A DNA stretch of 64,000 bases, from NCBI GenBank assembly GCA_009667805.1, contig CM019063.1:82053877-82117876 (forward strand). The letters are read 5' to 3'. The DNA is from Leptobrachium leishanense. Taxonomy: Eukaryota > Chordata > Amphibia > Anura > Megophryidae. Position 1 is the first letter of the stretch, and each line of letters begins with the position of its first letter. The position numbers were made by a program, and so were the translations under genes. The notes beneath the pieces were generated by a model. That model worked only from the letters and a program-made list of their open reading frames with translations, was not told the DNA's origin and searched no databases. Below, piece after piece: positions 46,298 to 57,929 of this stretch.

Positions 46298-46480
46298 CAG
46301 TGTTTCCAAACCTGTCCTCAAGACCCGCTGACAGGCCAGGTTTGCCAGATATTTGAAGCACAGCACAGGTGATCGGATTTTCTGCTCAGTGATTGCAGGG
46401 AACAGTCTGCATTTCCCCAAGGCGATCTGCAAAATATGGCCTGGTTTGAGGTCCCGAGGACAGGTTTGGGAAACACACGG
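46298..46480. mobile_element. hAT MITE, perfect 8-bp target duplication
   Basis: ACTTATAC at 46290-46297 and 46481-46488 flank a 183-bp element starting CAGTGTTTCCAAACCTGTCC. The right terminus (GGTTTGGGAAACACAC) is slightly degenerate. Confidence 0.92.
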
Positions 46481-46596
46481 ACTTATACATACAGCAGCAG
46501 AACTGCAGCACGCATGTTAAAACCCAGCCTGTATGAGCATGGGCTCAAATACATGTGAGTTTATTACGGATATAAAGATATTTCTACGAGAGAGAA

Positions 46597-47285
46597 TTTT
46601 ATTTATTTATTTGCAAAGGATTTTACCAGGAAGGATACATTGCGATTTCTCTCGTTTTCAAGTACGTCCTGGGTTCAAGAACATTGAATTGTTACAGTCG
46701 TTACAGAAAAACGAAGTAATAAATGCGAGATATTTAAAACAACAAATATACAGATTATTACTTACATATTTATTTTCTGTGTTATAGTCACGATGTTACA
46801 TGTTTACAGGTGCATTCTGTATTGAGGTATATTAATAAGGAGCTCGAGTGACTTTAGACTGGGGGAAGATTTGATGGCGTCTGGGAGGTTATTCCATAAA
46901 TGCGGTGCTCTGTAGGAAAATGAAGGCCGAGCCACTGTCTTTTTGTATTGTGGTATTGCAAGTAAGGTGCTGGTCCTGGATCGGAGGTTATAGGATGAGG
47001 GAACTGCTGGGGGAAGCAGTCTATTCAGGTAGGGTGGCAGCCTCCCAGAAAATCTCTTAAACACCAGGTTGGAAAGGTGAAGAGCGCCTTTAGATTCCAG
47101 CGACGGCCAGTTTAGTTCTTTTAATATGTCACGGTGGTGGGTCATGTAGTTACATTGTAGCACAAAGAGGCTGAATGATTAAGTTTAAGTAAGTACAATG
47201 TAGTAGGTGCGTTTGCGGGGCAGCTGCATACACTACATCTCCGTATTCAATAGCCGGCATAAGCATTTGTACTAGGCCAGAGTTT
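46597..47285 (-). pseudogene. LINE (CR1/Rex1-like) 3' end, 5'-truncated
   Basis: On the minus strand from 47281 the tract reads MLMPAIEYGDVVYAAAPQTH, then from 47163 an open frame with NYMTHHRDILKELNWPS, LVFKRFSGRLPPYLNRLL and SYRAPHLWNNLPDAIKS. This is the C-terminal tail found after the reverse transcriptase in CR1/Rex1-type LINEs. A 3' untranslated part ends in a TTATTTATTTATTT tail on the plus strand. The sister copy lies at 61235-61985. The exact clade is uncertain. Confidence 0.8.
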
Positions 47286-47481
47286 TACTTTAAACGTACA
47301 CTGGCTGTAAATTGTTCTGGAAGGAACCAAGCTTTAAAATATCTGATGTGTCAAGTTTGGCCAACACTGGTGGTATCAGAACTCCAAGGCCAAGCAGTAG
47401 GAAGGTATAGCATTTGAAAAAGTATGTTTTGTAGTTGTATCTGTCTGAAAACATCAGGCTGAAATTAATCAAACCACTTAC

Positions 47482-47581
47482 GTCTATATTCTTCTTATAA
47501 TTTAAGCTTCTCACTATTTTCCGAGCCAAATGAAGAGCATGATTGTCATCTAACGCATAGTGATCGGTCACGCCAGACTTC
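47482..47581 (-). CDS. MCCC2: MCCC2 exon, about human residues 268-301
   Basis: This 100-bp exon has acceptor ttatcAG and donor GTAAGT. Its first base completes the split arginine codon and it ends in phase 0. It encodes [20 protein letters not shown] followed by [13 protein letters not shown]. The SGV-DH-A-DD-HAL block is the end of the N-terminal carboxyltransferase domain, and the lysine-rich stretch leads into the linker to the second domain. Confidence 0.96.
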
Positions 47582-47989
47582 CTGATAAAACATGAACATT
47601 ACAAATCAGACAACAACATAGATGGTGCATAAATATTTAACCTCAAGCAACCATTAGAATTAATAGTAAACCCATTCACTCTCTGATGTATAGATCAGGT
47701 GAGAGAAACTTAGGCCTCTCCAGGCTCCCATACATCTCCACAGGTCACAGGTGCTTCATTGCAGGATCTATTTAAACATTGGATTTCAGAGAGCACCGGG
47801 AGGGTGTATGTCCCAAGTAAACATTTTGCCATCTGGGTCAAATTTCTGTTGTAGTAAGGTTAAAATAACGTCTCTTTGATCTCCTTGTGCGATATGTTCA
47901 CAGATGGAAAATTAAATGATGTCTGCAGCTCCGATTATGTTCTGGCAGCACCAGAAATTTTGGATTGCACTCCTACAGTGAGAAACTAT

Positions 47990-48153
47990 CAGGGTTATTC
48001 AGAGAGAGGTGAAAACCAGGAGAATGACTGGAGAAGTGAGAATTCTAGGTCAAAAATAGTCAAACCAGAAAAATTCGCCCATTTATCCCACATTTGGTCT
48101 AGAATGTTCTGTTCTGACAATTCTCCTGGTTTTCACCTCTCTGAATAACCCTG
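47990..48153. mobile_element. Short MITE with CAGGGTTATTCA ends
   Basis: A 164-bp element with CAGGGTTATTCAGAGAGAGG and its inverse CCTCTCTGAATAACCCTG. The ends are those of the longer elements at 19622 and 54789 but the interior differs. It is related to 1950-2110. Confidence 0.85.
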
Positions 48154-48735
48154 TACATGTCGCACAATGATATTTTGTAACCAAATCCCCATCGTTGATT
48201 CCTATGAGTTTTTAAAATCTTTAAAGCTATATTAAATGTTACCATCCCCGGGGACCTATTGTCCAAGAGCGCCGAGGTGGGGGTAAGGGCGGCTCCAGGA
48301 TATGTGGGCGACCAGGTGTTGGGTTTTGGCAGCTTGCCAGCGGTGTTTGCGATCTCCTGGGGAGCGGTCTGCAGTATACAATTTCAGGCAAGCTGGTGTA
48401 AACATTACAAGAATACAAAATAACATAATCGTATGTACAATTAAGACAGGTACAAACCAGACACAAAAGGGAACGAATTTCGTTACAGCAGAGGTACCGG
48501 GGGCTGCCAAAAACCATGGAAATCAGATTAGGGGAAACACAATTCGATACAGCACGGGGAACATTTTACACCAACTCGAACAAGGGAATTTGTTCATACA
48601 AATACAGGGGGAACAGAATAAGAATGAAAGTAAACTTAATGTAATGGCGGTCGACCCGTCACTGCTGTAGCCGCTACTCCAGAGTCGCAAACTTCGCTTC
48701 TGACTCAGCAACTGCTAGGCGATATCCAGAGCCCC

Positions 48736-49274
48736 GTTCAATACCTCAGCAGCTGCTGAACTGCTGCAGCGCAGCAATTCAGTTTGCTGCAGCAGTGTCA
48801 TTGAACGCTTTGGATGCGAATTTCTAATCCAAAATGGCTGACGATTTCTTAATGAAAGATTCAGATTGTTTTTTGTATGACTTGGACAACAGTTGAGGTA
48901 TATAGGATAAAGAAAAGCAGTCGGCACAATTCCGTTTTGTATGCACACACCACAAATGATAGTTTTTATTGAATAAACGTTATGTTTACTTCTGAAACAA
49001 AATCTAATGAAGCTGTAATATATGTCTATGTGCAGGGGTAAATAATAAATATTTTGTGCTTTGGTGAAAAAAAAAAAAAAAACCTCAACATTGCCGTACT
49101 GAATTGTTACTTGCTTCATGGCGGCGGCCATCTTTACTACGTCACACTCAGCTACTCACAGCATCTCCTCGGGTTGCTGCAAGTGCTAAGTTAGCAGTGC
49201 TGAGCGCTGAGCGGCAGAACGGCGTTCAATGGCAAGTTGCTAACTTAGCACTTGCAGCGGCTGAGGTATTGAAC
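48736..49274. mobile_element. Uninterrupted 539-bp MITE-like repeat (empty site for piggyBac)
   Basis: The ends are GTTCAATACCTCAGCAGCTG and GCTGAGGTATTGAAC. It is the inverse of 20674-21080 plus 25581-25692. It contains a CTTAATG site where the other copy has the piggyBac insertion. It has a poly-A run at 49067-49082. Confidence 0.88.
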
Positions 49275-49284
49275 TCGCCTCTGG

Positions 49285-49500
49285 ATTTAATCAAGGTCGA
49301 CGGTGGTTTTATTCTTGCGAGAATCGAGCCCTCTGGAGTTGACAATCGATGGACGCCTCATCCGAACATTGGTTTGGAGGCACCTGCTAAACCTGTTGGC
49401 TCTGCTCTGCCAATATTTGGATGGAGCGTCCATCAATGAACTAATCCAGAGTCCTCGATTTTCGCAAGCATAAAAATCATGGCTGCCATGAATAAATTGG
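49285..49500. repeat. Imperfect palindromic repeat
   Basis: CTTGCGAGAATCGAG...CTCTGGA on the left faces TCCAGAGTCCTCGATTTTCGCAAG on the right, and central words TGGACGCC/GGAGCGTCCA are also inverted. It looks like a degenerate MITE. Its family was not identified. Confidence 0.55.
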
Positions 49501-50488
49501 GCTAAAATTGAGGCCATCGTCCAGCCCTAGCAGACGCTTACTAGAAGTTAACACTTCTTAAACAAAGTAAAGGAAATGTTAACCCAGTCCAGTCGGCGCG
49601 TTAACAAGCGATTCCACAGCAGCTCACTTTTCTCGGCTCAAACTGGTATCCTGCAAAGAATACTAGATACCATGGTCTAGAAAGTGCCGCGATCCACCAC
49701 GTCCTCTGGCTGCATGCAGAACAATGGGGTCAAAAAAATCCCAGTGTTCCTCCTTGCACCCAGCGGGACACCACTTACATGAGCTCACCTGGAGCCACGC
49801 TTTATTTCCACAAAGTCTTCTGGCCTCCAGAAGCAGCCAGCACCCGCAGTGCGCCCACCACTGCCAGTATCATTTTACCACTTCCCTACCATTACAACCT
49901 GAACGGCTAATACAGACATTCGAGTGTTAGAGATGGAAAAGAAAGGCGACAATGAGGTTTCTTGTCAGTGGCCTTACGTTACTGGCTAGACTGGAATGGG
50001 ACCCCGGAACGTTTGGACTTGCATTTCTCACCATGTTCACACACTCTTTACACTTGGAAACATAGCCCTAAAAAATCTGGGATGCCAGCTTACGGAGTCT
50101 CTTGTATGGACGCGGGAACCACTACATTTCAGTTAGAAACTTTAACCTATTAAAAGGAACAAGATATTCGGAGTTCTTTTCAATACACCTTAAAACGGCT
50201 GTGTCAGATGTCACGGGACTGGCTACAGTGGATTTTGCAAGGGTAAGAAGTGTTAATGTTAGAGCAAAATAGGTTTTTATGACACCATGTTATTTGTCAG
50301 GACAAATTTGCAATTTGATATAAATGCAGAGATTGCATGGCGGGTGCCAAAAAGGTTACCATGGCGTTAATTTGGATAGTCTCTAGAGAAAATCATACTA
50401 TATATTGGGGGGGGGGGGGCACAAATATGGATATCTGGAAATCAGTAAGTTTATATGTATGATGCATTCCCCGCGTCAAGTACATCAC

Positions 50489-50553
50489 CTGCAGTGTAGA
50501 TCTGCACCCCCTAAATCTTCAGCAGACACCTCTTCTCCAGTAGCTGCCTTCAC
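50489..50553 (-). CDS. MCCC2: MCCC2 exon, about human residues 247-268
   Basis: This short 65-bp exon has acceptor attgcAG and donor GTGATG. It starts in phase 0 and ends with two bases of an arginine codon. It encodes VKAATGEEVSAEDLGGADLH then C and a split R. The block ATGEEVSAEDLGGA is diagnostic for MCCC2 and related acyl-CoA carboxylase beta chains. It is too short to be found as an open frame and was located by searching for the protein segment missing between its neighbours. Confidence 0.96.
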
Positions 50554-52889
50554 CTGCAATATGTAATGTGCACTTTATTACACAAGCAATCATCCTATGG
50601 TCAAGTGGTTGTAGATGTATATAATGTATTGTAGCCACTGTGACTTAATACACACAGTCTAGATTTCTTGCTAGATCTTAGATTTTCACTAGTATCAAAA
50701 AGGTAGAAAAAGTGAAAAGAAAAAGTGCGTATGTTTTTGCTCAGGGAATAACAATATCCGCAGTGCAACATGTGTTAAATTTGGCTTTTCTTGGTCGCTT
50801 TCATTCTCACGTATAGCATATTTTTATCAGGAGGAACAGTTTATAGAAGCACAGCTCCATTAATATGGTTGTTTATCTGCCCTAATGAGCTTCTGTTAAG
50901 TAGGATTCCGTTTAGAAAATGATTCCGCTATGCTGTTATTACTATGTACGTCATACATCACACAGGTGCTCCTCAGACTTCACACAGACCTGCCGATGAA
51001 ATGCCAAAACATCTCCTCACACAGTGATTAGGTCTCGCCATTTCCCTATTCGAATTGATGCTCTCCTGTTTGTCAACAAGGGAAAAGGAGGAAGCGATTC
51101 CTTTGGGTGCCATTAGCTCTTTCCGTCAATAATCTCTTTTCCACACATTTAATTGAACCGAATGCACAAATCAATATCCAGATGCACCCTCTGACCTGGA
51201 AGGATCCCCGGAGCCCTGTCCTATGTAAAAGACACAAGATATGCCAGAACATAGAACCTGCCTTAATTAACACTTGAAAACAAATCCGGGGAGAAAGAAA
51301 TTGGGGTCAATGTGTTTCCTACATATTTATCACCAGACAGACTGCTATGGATTATTTCTCTAGCACCCCCCCCCTCCCCATCGACTTCTTTCTAATTCAG
51401 TAGCTGTATACAGACACAAGAGAGCAGGAAAACCCTGACAGAAGGGATACATGTCCATGCAGCATGCAGACAGCAACCTCTGTATGTGTATGAAACAAAT
51501 AAAACTTAATTTTACATCAAAAGTGATTACATGCCGCCTATCCCTTATCCGAAATGCTCCGATACTCGCAAACTTATTGGGCACTGCCATGGTGCCACAG
51601 GTCTTAGGCCTGTTTTTTTGCGCTGTGCCAGAGTTAAAACGCAGAATGTGATTTTTCTCTGTGTCTTTTAAAAGGAATTAACCCCCGACCCCCCTCGTTA
51701 CTATTAGTGCAGAGGACAACAGAATATGGTAACCAGGTCATGTTTGGACTCCAATGACACCGTTTGTCCTGATGAATAATAATATCAGAGTAACTGGCAG
51801 ATTTAGAAAATATTATTAAAATCCCACTACAGAATGCCGGATGCTCTAATCTTGCCCCGCTGGTCATTTAGGACCTACACATTCAGGACCCCTTATCTGA
51901 TAATCTGTTCTCCTGGATGGATGGGGGAATGGATACCTGATCCAGGGGACTCATCCGTGGTGTGGTGTGGTGTGGTGTAAGAAGGGCCAGTTCTTTTATA
52001 CTGGATGCCCACCCATATAACTTTATATTTCAAAAGGTACTTTTTGTTGGAGAAACATCTCTGAAAGAGCATTCTGGGGACTTAAAACCTGGAATACCCA
52101 TGGCAGTGCTATGTAAGTTAGGCTTCTGTGTTTTGTTTAAGTCCCATTATATTTCAAGAACTAGGTTTGCATATTTTGTAGGTCTTGTTTTATGTGATCC
52201 TGACATTGTGTAAAGTTATTTGCTATTGAAACTTTTGTAACCTAGTCCTGTCTTTGGCTCTAGATGATTCACGTTTCTCCCGTATATATCTTGGGTTTTC
52301 CACGTTACCGCAGAGTTTACCATTTGGGATATTTTTGCTGTATATGGTAGGCTCCTGGATTGGGGTGGTATACAGTTAAGGGGGTTTCGAAAGTGTCCTA
52401 TTACTTTCGTGGTGGCATTGAATCAGGAGGGAGTGTACAGTTTTGGGGGGCTAGGTTGGCATAACTTAGACTTAATAACTCTACCCCCTCTAAGGGCCCT
52501 GACGCTTGAAGTCATTGACTCCTTGTGCACCCTCCTTCCGCACATGACGACTGGACAGACAGCGGTGGTTGTCTTAAAGGTCTCTGAAAACACCACATTA
52601 CTTTAGAGAAGCCTATCATCTCACTTCCTAATCCCCCTCATTTCTTACGGCATCTTCCCACCCAGCCCACATGTGCCCCGCTACTTCATATTCTCTAACC
52701 CTCACCTAGTGTGTCACCCCTATCCTCTTCGATTGTAAGCTCTTGAGCAGGGTCCGCTCTCCTACTGTACTGTGTATGTATATTTGTTATTCTACCCCCA
52801 TTGTACAGTGTCACGGAACTTGTTAGTGCTTTCTAAACTTGTAACGGTAACAATACACAACAGCTGTTAAGGGGATATCTAGTATTGTT

Positions 52890-53064
52890 CAGTCATTCTC
52901 AACCCTGGTCCTCAAATCCCCCTAACAGGCCAGGTTTTGCAGCTCACCTTGGGGAAATGCAGACTGAATCCTGCAATCACTGAGCAGCAAATCATATCAC
53001 CTGTGCTGTGCTTCAGATATCTGCAAACCTGGCCTGTTAGCAGGTTTTGAGGACAGGGTTGGGA
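52890..53064. mobile_element. hAT MITE, diverged copy
   Basis: It starts CAGTCATTCTCAACCCTGGT and ends near GACAGGGTTGGGAA. The internal CAGGCCAGGTTTTGCAG and TGCTGTGCTTCAGATATC words match the copies at 40392, 46298 and 59758 (in inverse order). The flanks are too diverged to be sure of the target duplication. Confidence 0.85.
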
Positions 53065-53319
53065 AATATTGGTTTTCATGGTCCATTAAATTCAATCTGT
53101 GTTCAGCAACTGAGACACTTAAAAAAAGAGCGTCTTAAATAAGTGCTTATATTCTGTGGAATGAAATGTGATGCAGCTAAATATAGGCAAACACATGAAA
53201 ATGTAAACAAAATACATGGGTAATAATATATATATGTGCATGGCGTGTATACTGAGAAAACAGAATTCAAGGAATCGTTTGTGTTTTACACCATGGCCTT
53301 CCGACTAGCAACTCTGTAA

Positions 53320-53716
53320 GGCTAGGGTCAGACTAACGCATTTTTCGCATCGTCCGTGAAAAAGTGCGTTTGAATGAATGGACGCATTTTTTCACGGAAT
53401 ACGCGATAGAGCTCATACGATGCGCATTTTCGTCCGCGATTTTGTACGGATCATCAATAAAACACTTTTTATGTCTGGACGTTATGTAGGCTGGACATGA
53501 GCAGCGTCTGACGTCTCCCAATCACGCACACACGACGCTAGCGGACGCAGCGCACTCTGTACGTCATTACTAGCGGTATCACGTTCCTGAAAAAATGCGT
53601 TTGTTTGCCGCTTGCGTTGCGCGGCCGCACTTCGTATATTGCCCATTGGCTGCTACTACGGCTGTGATAAAGTGCGGCTGCACGCGCGTTCGCACTGCGT
53701 TAGTCTGACCCCAGCC
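53320..53716. mobile_element. MITE with GGCTAGGGTCAGACTAACGC ends
   Basis: The left terminus GGCTAGGGTCAGACTAACGC is matched in inverse by GCGTTAGTCTGACCCCAGCC at the right. The interior is rich in CpG and in TTTTTCGC/GTCCGTGA words. It is about 397 bp with no coding frame. The superfamily is not assigned. Confidence 0.85.
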
Positions 53717-54616
53717 TAAACTGACAACGGCCCTGTTCACTCTCATACTCCTTGCACGCAACAAAAACAAAAAAAGAAGAGAAGTATAGAAAGCTGAGGC
53801 CCAAAAGGTTCCTAACCTAACAAGATTAGGAAAGACTGCACGGAGACAGATGTAAACAGAACCATAGTAGCTGTATCCCTCCAAGGGTCCCTCTCTGAAC
53901 ACCCAAAGGAATTCTCACTAGACAATAGACATAGGAGGAACATGGATAAAACAAAAGAAAATGATTAGCATAACGCTGGATCACTTCAGTGCAGGTACTA
54001 GAGAAGAGTGAGGAGAAATACATTAATAAATTCGATTCTGATTTCCAGCGTAGTCCTGATGGGAATCTCAGATAGAAGACAGCTGCGAAACCGTTAAGGT
54101 TTGGCAAGAAAAGCTCAGGATTTACTGAAAATAAAAACCAAAGCAAATGAATACACATTGAAGCGCTGCTGTCATACTGTTTGAAGGGAGCACGCTCACT
54201 GATACAGAGGCTTTACGTTGCTCTGACTGTATTGTGACTTGCAAAAATGCAATAATAGATTACAAAAATAGCTAATAAAATCCCTTAAGGACCATTTGGA
54301 TAATCAGAAAAGCTTTTTTATTAAAATACATCTCATCAGTCTAATCTGGTATTTGTGCTGTAGCGATGCAGTATTATACAGAGATAACCCTTTTATTTGT
54401 TCCTTCGTAGTCTCAGCAGTGGCCGTTTGTGTTTTAGAAAGGATTAAATCTTTGTGGGCATAAAATAAGTAAAAACTAGTTTCAGCTGCTAAAATGCTTA
54501 TTCTACAAGACCGGATTGCTTTAAAACCGACTAGAAGGCTGAGTTAGTCTACAATTTCACCGCAAACGTTTTGCGCCCCCCCCCCCGATAGCCTTTGATG
54601 GGTGCCCTTTACCTAC

Positions 54617-54730
54617 CAGTGGAGGTCCACCCAAGAAAATGGTCCCTTGCTTCTTAACAATGATGCTTTCATCAGCCATGGCCGGAACATACGCTCCTCC
54701 CGCTGTACAGGATCCCATCACAACTGCAAC
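54617..54730 (-). CDS. MCCC2: MCCC2 exon, about human residues 209-246
   Basis: This 114-bp exon is in phase 0 at both ends, with acceptor tttcAG and donor GTAGGT. It encodes [18 protein letters not shown], then [33 protein letters not shown] is the glycine-rich loop of the N-terminal carboxyltransferase half, expected to stabilise the thioester oxyanion in this family. Confidence 0.97.
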
Positions 54731-54788
54731 CTGAAATCAGTCCAATTGTAACAAAGAGAAATAAAAGGAGAATACACAAATAGTCACA

Positions 54789-55301
54789 CAGGGTTATTCA
54801 AAGAGAATCGAAAAGTCACCGCACGTTCGGTGACTTTTCGTTCTCTTCAATTCGGTACGATTTGACGATCCCATTTCGGTGACCCTGCGGTGTATTCAGC
54901 AAGCACCACAGGGCCGCCGTAGTGCAGGGAAAAGCCACTGCAAACTCGCCGAGCTTGCAACGCAAAACCCGGCGAACGCACACCGAAACCTGCAAAAACA
55001 TCTGGATTAACCCTGCCGAACACGCCGGAGATACCTGAGCAGCTGCTGATCGCAGAGCAGAGCAGCCGCTGGAAAAAACATGACACTGCAGACGAATGGA
55101 GTGAAAAGAAAAAAAACAGTACGCTTGAATGTTTGAAAACTAAGACGCTGTTTGCAAAGAAACTACGGAACAAAAATGTCTGTAATTTACATATAAAAGA
55201 TCCAATGAATGATAATAAAAAGGGCTGTTACAGAAAAAAAAAAAAACGATTAAAAAAAAAAAAAATTTCGCAACACAATCCAGAAAAATGGCTAAAACAT
55301 C

Positions 55302-55340
<39 letters not shown>

Positions 55341-55710
55341 TACATTAGAGACTTTTTACTGCAGAATATATTATAATCGACGGTTTATTAGATAATGAAT
55401 TAAATGGGAATATTTTTAACATTGAAGCCTATGTGATTCGCCTGAATAGACCTGACGAATGAAACCACCGAACAGCAGGGCAATTCGGCAACTTTTCACT
55501 GCTGGGTTTTGCTCTCTGAATAGACAAAGCATTGCTTCTCTATGGGGATTCACTGCCCTCGAACAGGCACCGTATGTGCAGGCAATTCGCCAACATTTGG
55601 CAAACTGCCTGCTCTCTGAATAGCCGAATGGCCAGGAAAGGTAACCGTAGGCTGAATTTCACTGTTCGGTTACCTTTCGGACACAATTCGGATCTCTTTG
55701 AATAACCCTG
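54789..55710. mobile_element. MITE with CAGGGTTATTCAAAG ends, second copy
   Basis: The ends are CAGGGTTATTCAAAGAGAATC and TCTCTTTGAATAACCCTG. ACA precedes and follows it, a possible 3-bp duplication. It is the inverse counterpart of 19622-20465: the AAAGTCACCGCAC and CGAACAGGCACC tracts are shared. Confidence 0.88.
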
Positions 55711-56277
55711 ACAGTGTATTCGGACGAACTATAGTTAATTAGAGCATCGATGGCTAAACCTGGAACGTGACAGATTGATTCAGCATGGATGAGCATGTGA
55801 CCTAGTGACACGGCGTCTGAGTCCAAGAAGAAAAGATGGAAGCCAGGCAAAAAAAAATAACTAAGTTTAATGAGGCATGGCAAGGTTTTGGGTGCAAAAG
55901 AAACCTTTATCAAGCCTGCAAAATGTTAAAATAAGTTGCCCTTATTAAACTTCCATTTTTTTGTGTGCCTGACTCCAAACATTTGGAGCATTTATGAGCT
56001 GGGCATCCAGTGGGTCCAATAATATTGCCCCCCCCCCATTCTGAAATTCACTGTAGTTTCACATGATCCACTAAAGAAAAAAACACTTTAATTAAAAGGA
56101 CAGGGTTTAGTGAATAACCCCTTAAAACAACTCAAGTCATGCATTTCTGTAACAGAGCTGTAGACCTTTTCTGTTATGAAGCAATAAATCTTTTTTTAAT
56201 GAACAAAATAAATCTGGTGAACTCCAGAAACACACAATAGAGCAAAGTGACATTTTTTAAATAAGAGCATTAGTTAA

Positions 56278-56865
56278 AGGGATACTCTAGGCAACATGAC
56301 CACCTAAGCTTTTTTAGGAGGTCATCATGACCCAAGTATGCCCTTGTCTTTCCCCCCTTCCTCCGCTCAGCCAATCGGCTGAAACAGATGAGAGACGTGG
56401 AGGACTTTACTCCGCCCTCCCAGCTGTCAATCAGCAGAGCGGGATTTGTATTTCCCGCTTCTGACGACTATTGCCGAGTAGGAGACGTCATTGCGTGTTC
56501 AGCGCGATGACGTCTCCTACTCGCCGCAGTAGCTGGCGGGAGCGAGCCGCCGGCAAAAGTCTGCGGCTGTGATTAGTGTTGAGCGCATCCTCTTGCACGT
56601 AACACTAATCAAAGAAGGTGGAGCCGGGAGGAAGCCGGCTGATTGGCTGGTTTACGAGCTAGGCCACGTAAACCTTAAGCCAAGTTGAAGATTTACCACG
56701 ACGGGAGCGGAAGAGGGGAGTAAAAAAACGCCGTTGGAAAAGTGTTGTTTTTAGAGTAAGTATAACATAAAATAAAAAAAAAAAATACTGATTAACTAGG
56801 TAGGGCAATATGTATAATATAATGTAAAAAAAGGGGGGGGGTGATTTTCAGCCTAGAGTGTTCCT
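56278..56865. mobile_element. TTAA-flanked MITE, 588 bp
   Basis: TTAA at 56274-56277 and 56866-56869 flank AGGGATACTCTAGGC and GCCTAGAGTGTTCCT, a 15-bp imperfect terminal inverted repeat. An internal hairpin (TAGGAGACGTCATTGCG and CGCGATGACGTCTCCTACTC) is present. The TTAA target suggests piggyBac mobilisation. Confidence 0.82.
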
Positions 56866-57535
56866 TTAAGTAGTCACAAAATTTTTTTTTAAGATTAAGG
56901 GCCCTATTCCAAAGTGCAGGAAAGCACAGCACTCGAGCCGCTCAGCCGAACTGCTCAGACGCTGGGCTTTTTTTTAACAGCATATTACATCCGAGACGAA
57001 AGGTCAGCTCAGCTTGCGTCTTGGAAGCAGTGCCAGGTTATTGTACATTAGCGTCTCCTATACTTTGTATCCATCCAGCCCCTTCACCATCTGCTTTCGG
57101 ACCCTGGTGCTACATGATTGGGCTTCTGTATAATCACATAACACATTGATTTAAATTCCATACTCCCCTTAAATACCATGGTGGCGCAAATGGTTCCCAA
57201 TTTACCAACGCGTATCCCTGTGCCACCCGTCTGGATCTCATTCGCGTGAGCTCTGCAAGAGATCGCGTCCTGTCTCCATGGAGACGTATGGACTCCTGGA
57301 GCAGATAACACCAGCAGCACTAAGCACCGCAGGCGCCACCTCATCACGCCTCGCTAGTATTACGGCTGGAGCTGCTCCTTCTCAATACAGATGCTAAATG
57401 GCAGGCACTAACGGGAAACGGCACACACTCACGTTATCCATTCGCGGCTGCCATTTAGCACCAACTATGAACTAGTGTCCTTGGTTTTTAACTAAAACAT
57501 GGTATTGAATGAATAATGAGGGTTTTGTTAAATAC

Positions 57536-57648
57536 CTGAGATATTCCTTTTGAGGACAAATTTGCCTGATTGTAGAAGATACGGCCAAAATGGTCCCTAT
57601 CTGGAAACACATCAGCCTGGCGTGGGAGGTTGGCCCCACCCGAGTCCA
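57536..57648 (-). CDS. MCCC2: MCCC2 exon, about human residues 171-208
   Basis: This 113-bp exon starts with TG, which completes the split valine codon left by the upstream exon, and ends in phase 0 before GTATTTAA. It encodes [19 protein letters not shown] followed by [19 protein letters not shown]. The VDSGGA and [14 protein letters not shown] blocks are among the most conserved in beta chains and contribute to the substrate pocket at the subunit interface. Asparagine replaces the tyrosine usual in mammals in GGAYLP, a mild difference. Confidence 0.96.
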
Positions 57649-57929
57649 CTAGAACAAGAGAAATTTAGAAAGGTTTAAAGGGGACATGCATCCACGAAAC
57701 GTACCGGGCAAACAAAGAAAGCTATGGCGGTTATAAATCTACAGGATATTCGTTTTATCCATCCGGGGTGTGACGCGCTGTGCCAGCGTTCCTGAAAAAA
57801 ACATTCAAAAAACGAGAATGCACAGAAGCTCCGGTATAGAGTTTATTAACTGTAAAATATCATCAGAATACACAATATACAATTTAATATGTGTGACGGA
57901 TGGCGCTGATGAAAAGAAGGTTATTATTA

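Larger units (their letters stand above)
44021..47481 (-). other. MCCC2: MCCC2 intron, 3.5 kb
   Basis: This contains the Penelope-like element (44630-46185), a hAT MITE (46298-46480) and a LINE 3' end (46597-47285). An (AT)n stretch lies at 44594-44625. No content was recognised in 44021-44590. Confidence 0.75.
47582..50488 (-). other. MCCC2: MCCC2 intron, 2.9 kb
   Basis: This holds the MITEs at 47990-48153, 48736-49274 and 49285-49500. No repeat or gene was recognised in 48240-48730 or 49500-50488. Two overlapping open frames on the minus strand at 48239-48517 have no recognisable product. Confidence 0.7.
50554..54616 (-). other. MCCC2: MCCC2 intron, 4.1 kb
   Basis: Between 50554 and 52600 no repeat or gene is recognised. 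At 52650-52850 a diverged repeat related to 6863 in reverse (CGATTGTAAGCTCTTGAGCA) is present. Next come the hAT MITE at 52890 and the MITE at 53320. Nothing was recognised in 53720-54616. Confidence 0.7.
54731..57535 (-). other. MCCC2: MCCC2 intron, 2.8 kb
   Basis: This contains the MITEs at 54789-55710 and 56278-56865. A long poly-A tract lies at 55302-55336. Nothing further was recognised in 55711-56270 or 56870-57535. Confidence 0.7.

Noticed and set aside
48239..48670. Overlapping open frames on both strands
   Set aside because: No recognisable product, no splice-consistent MCCC2 content and no transposon domain.
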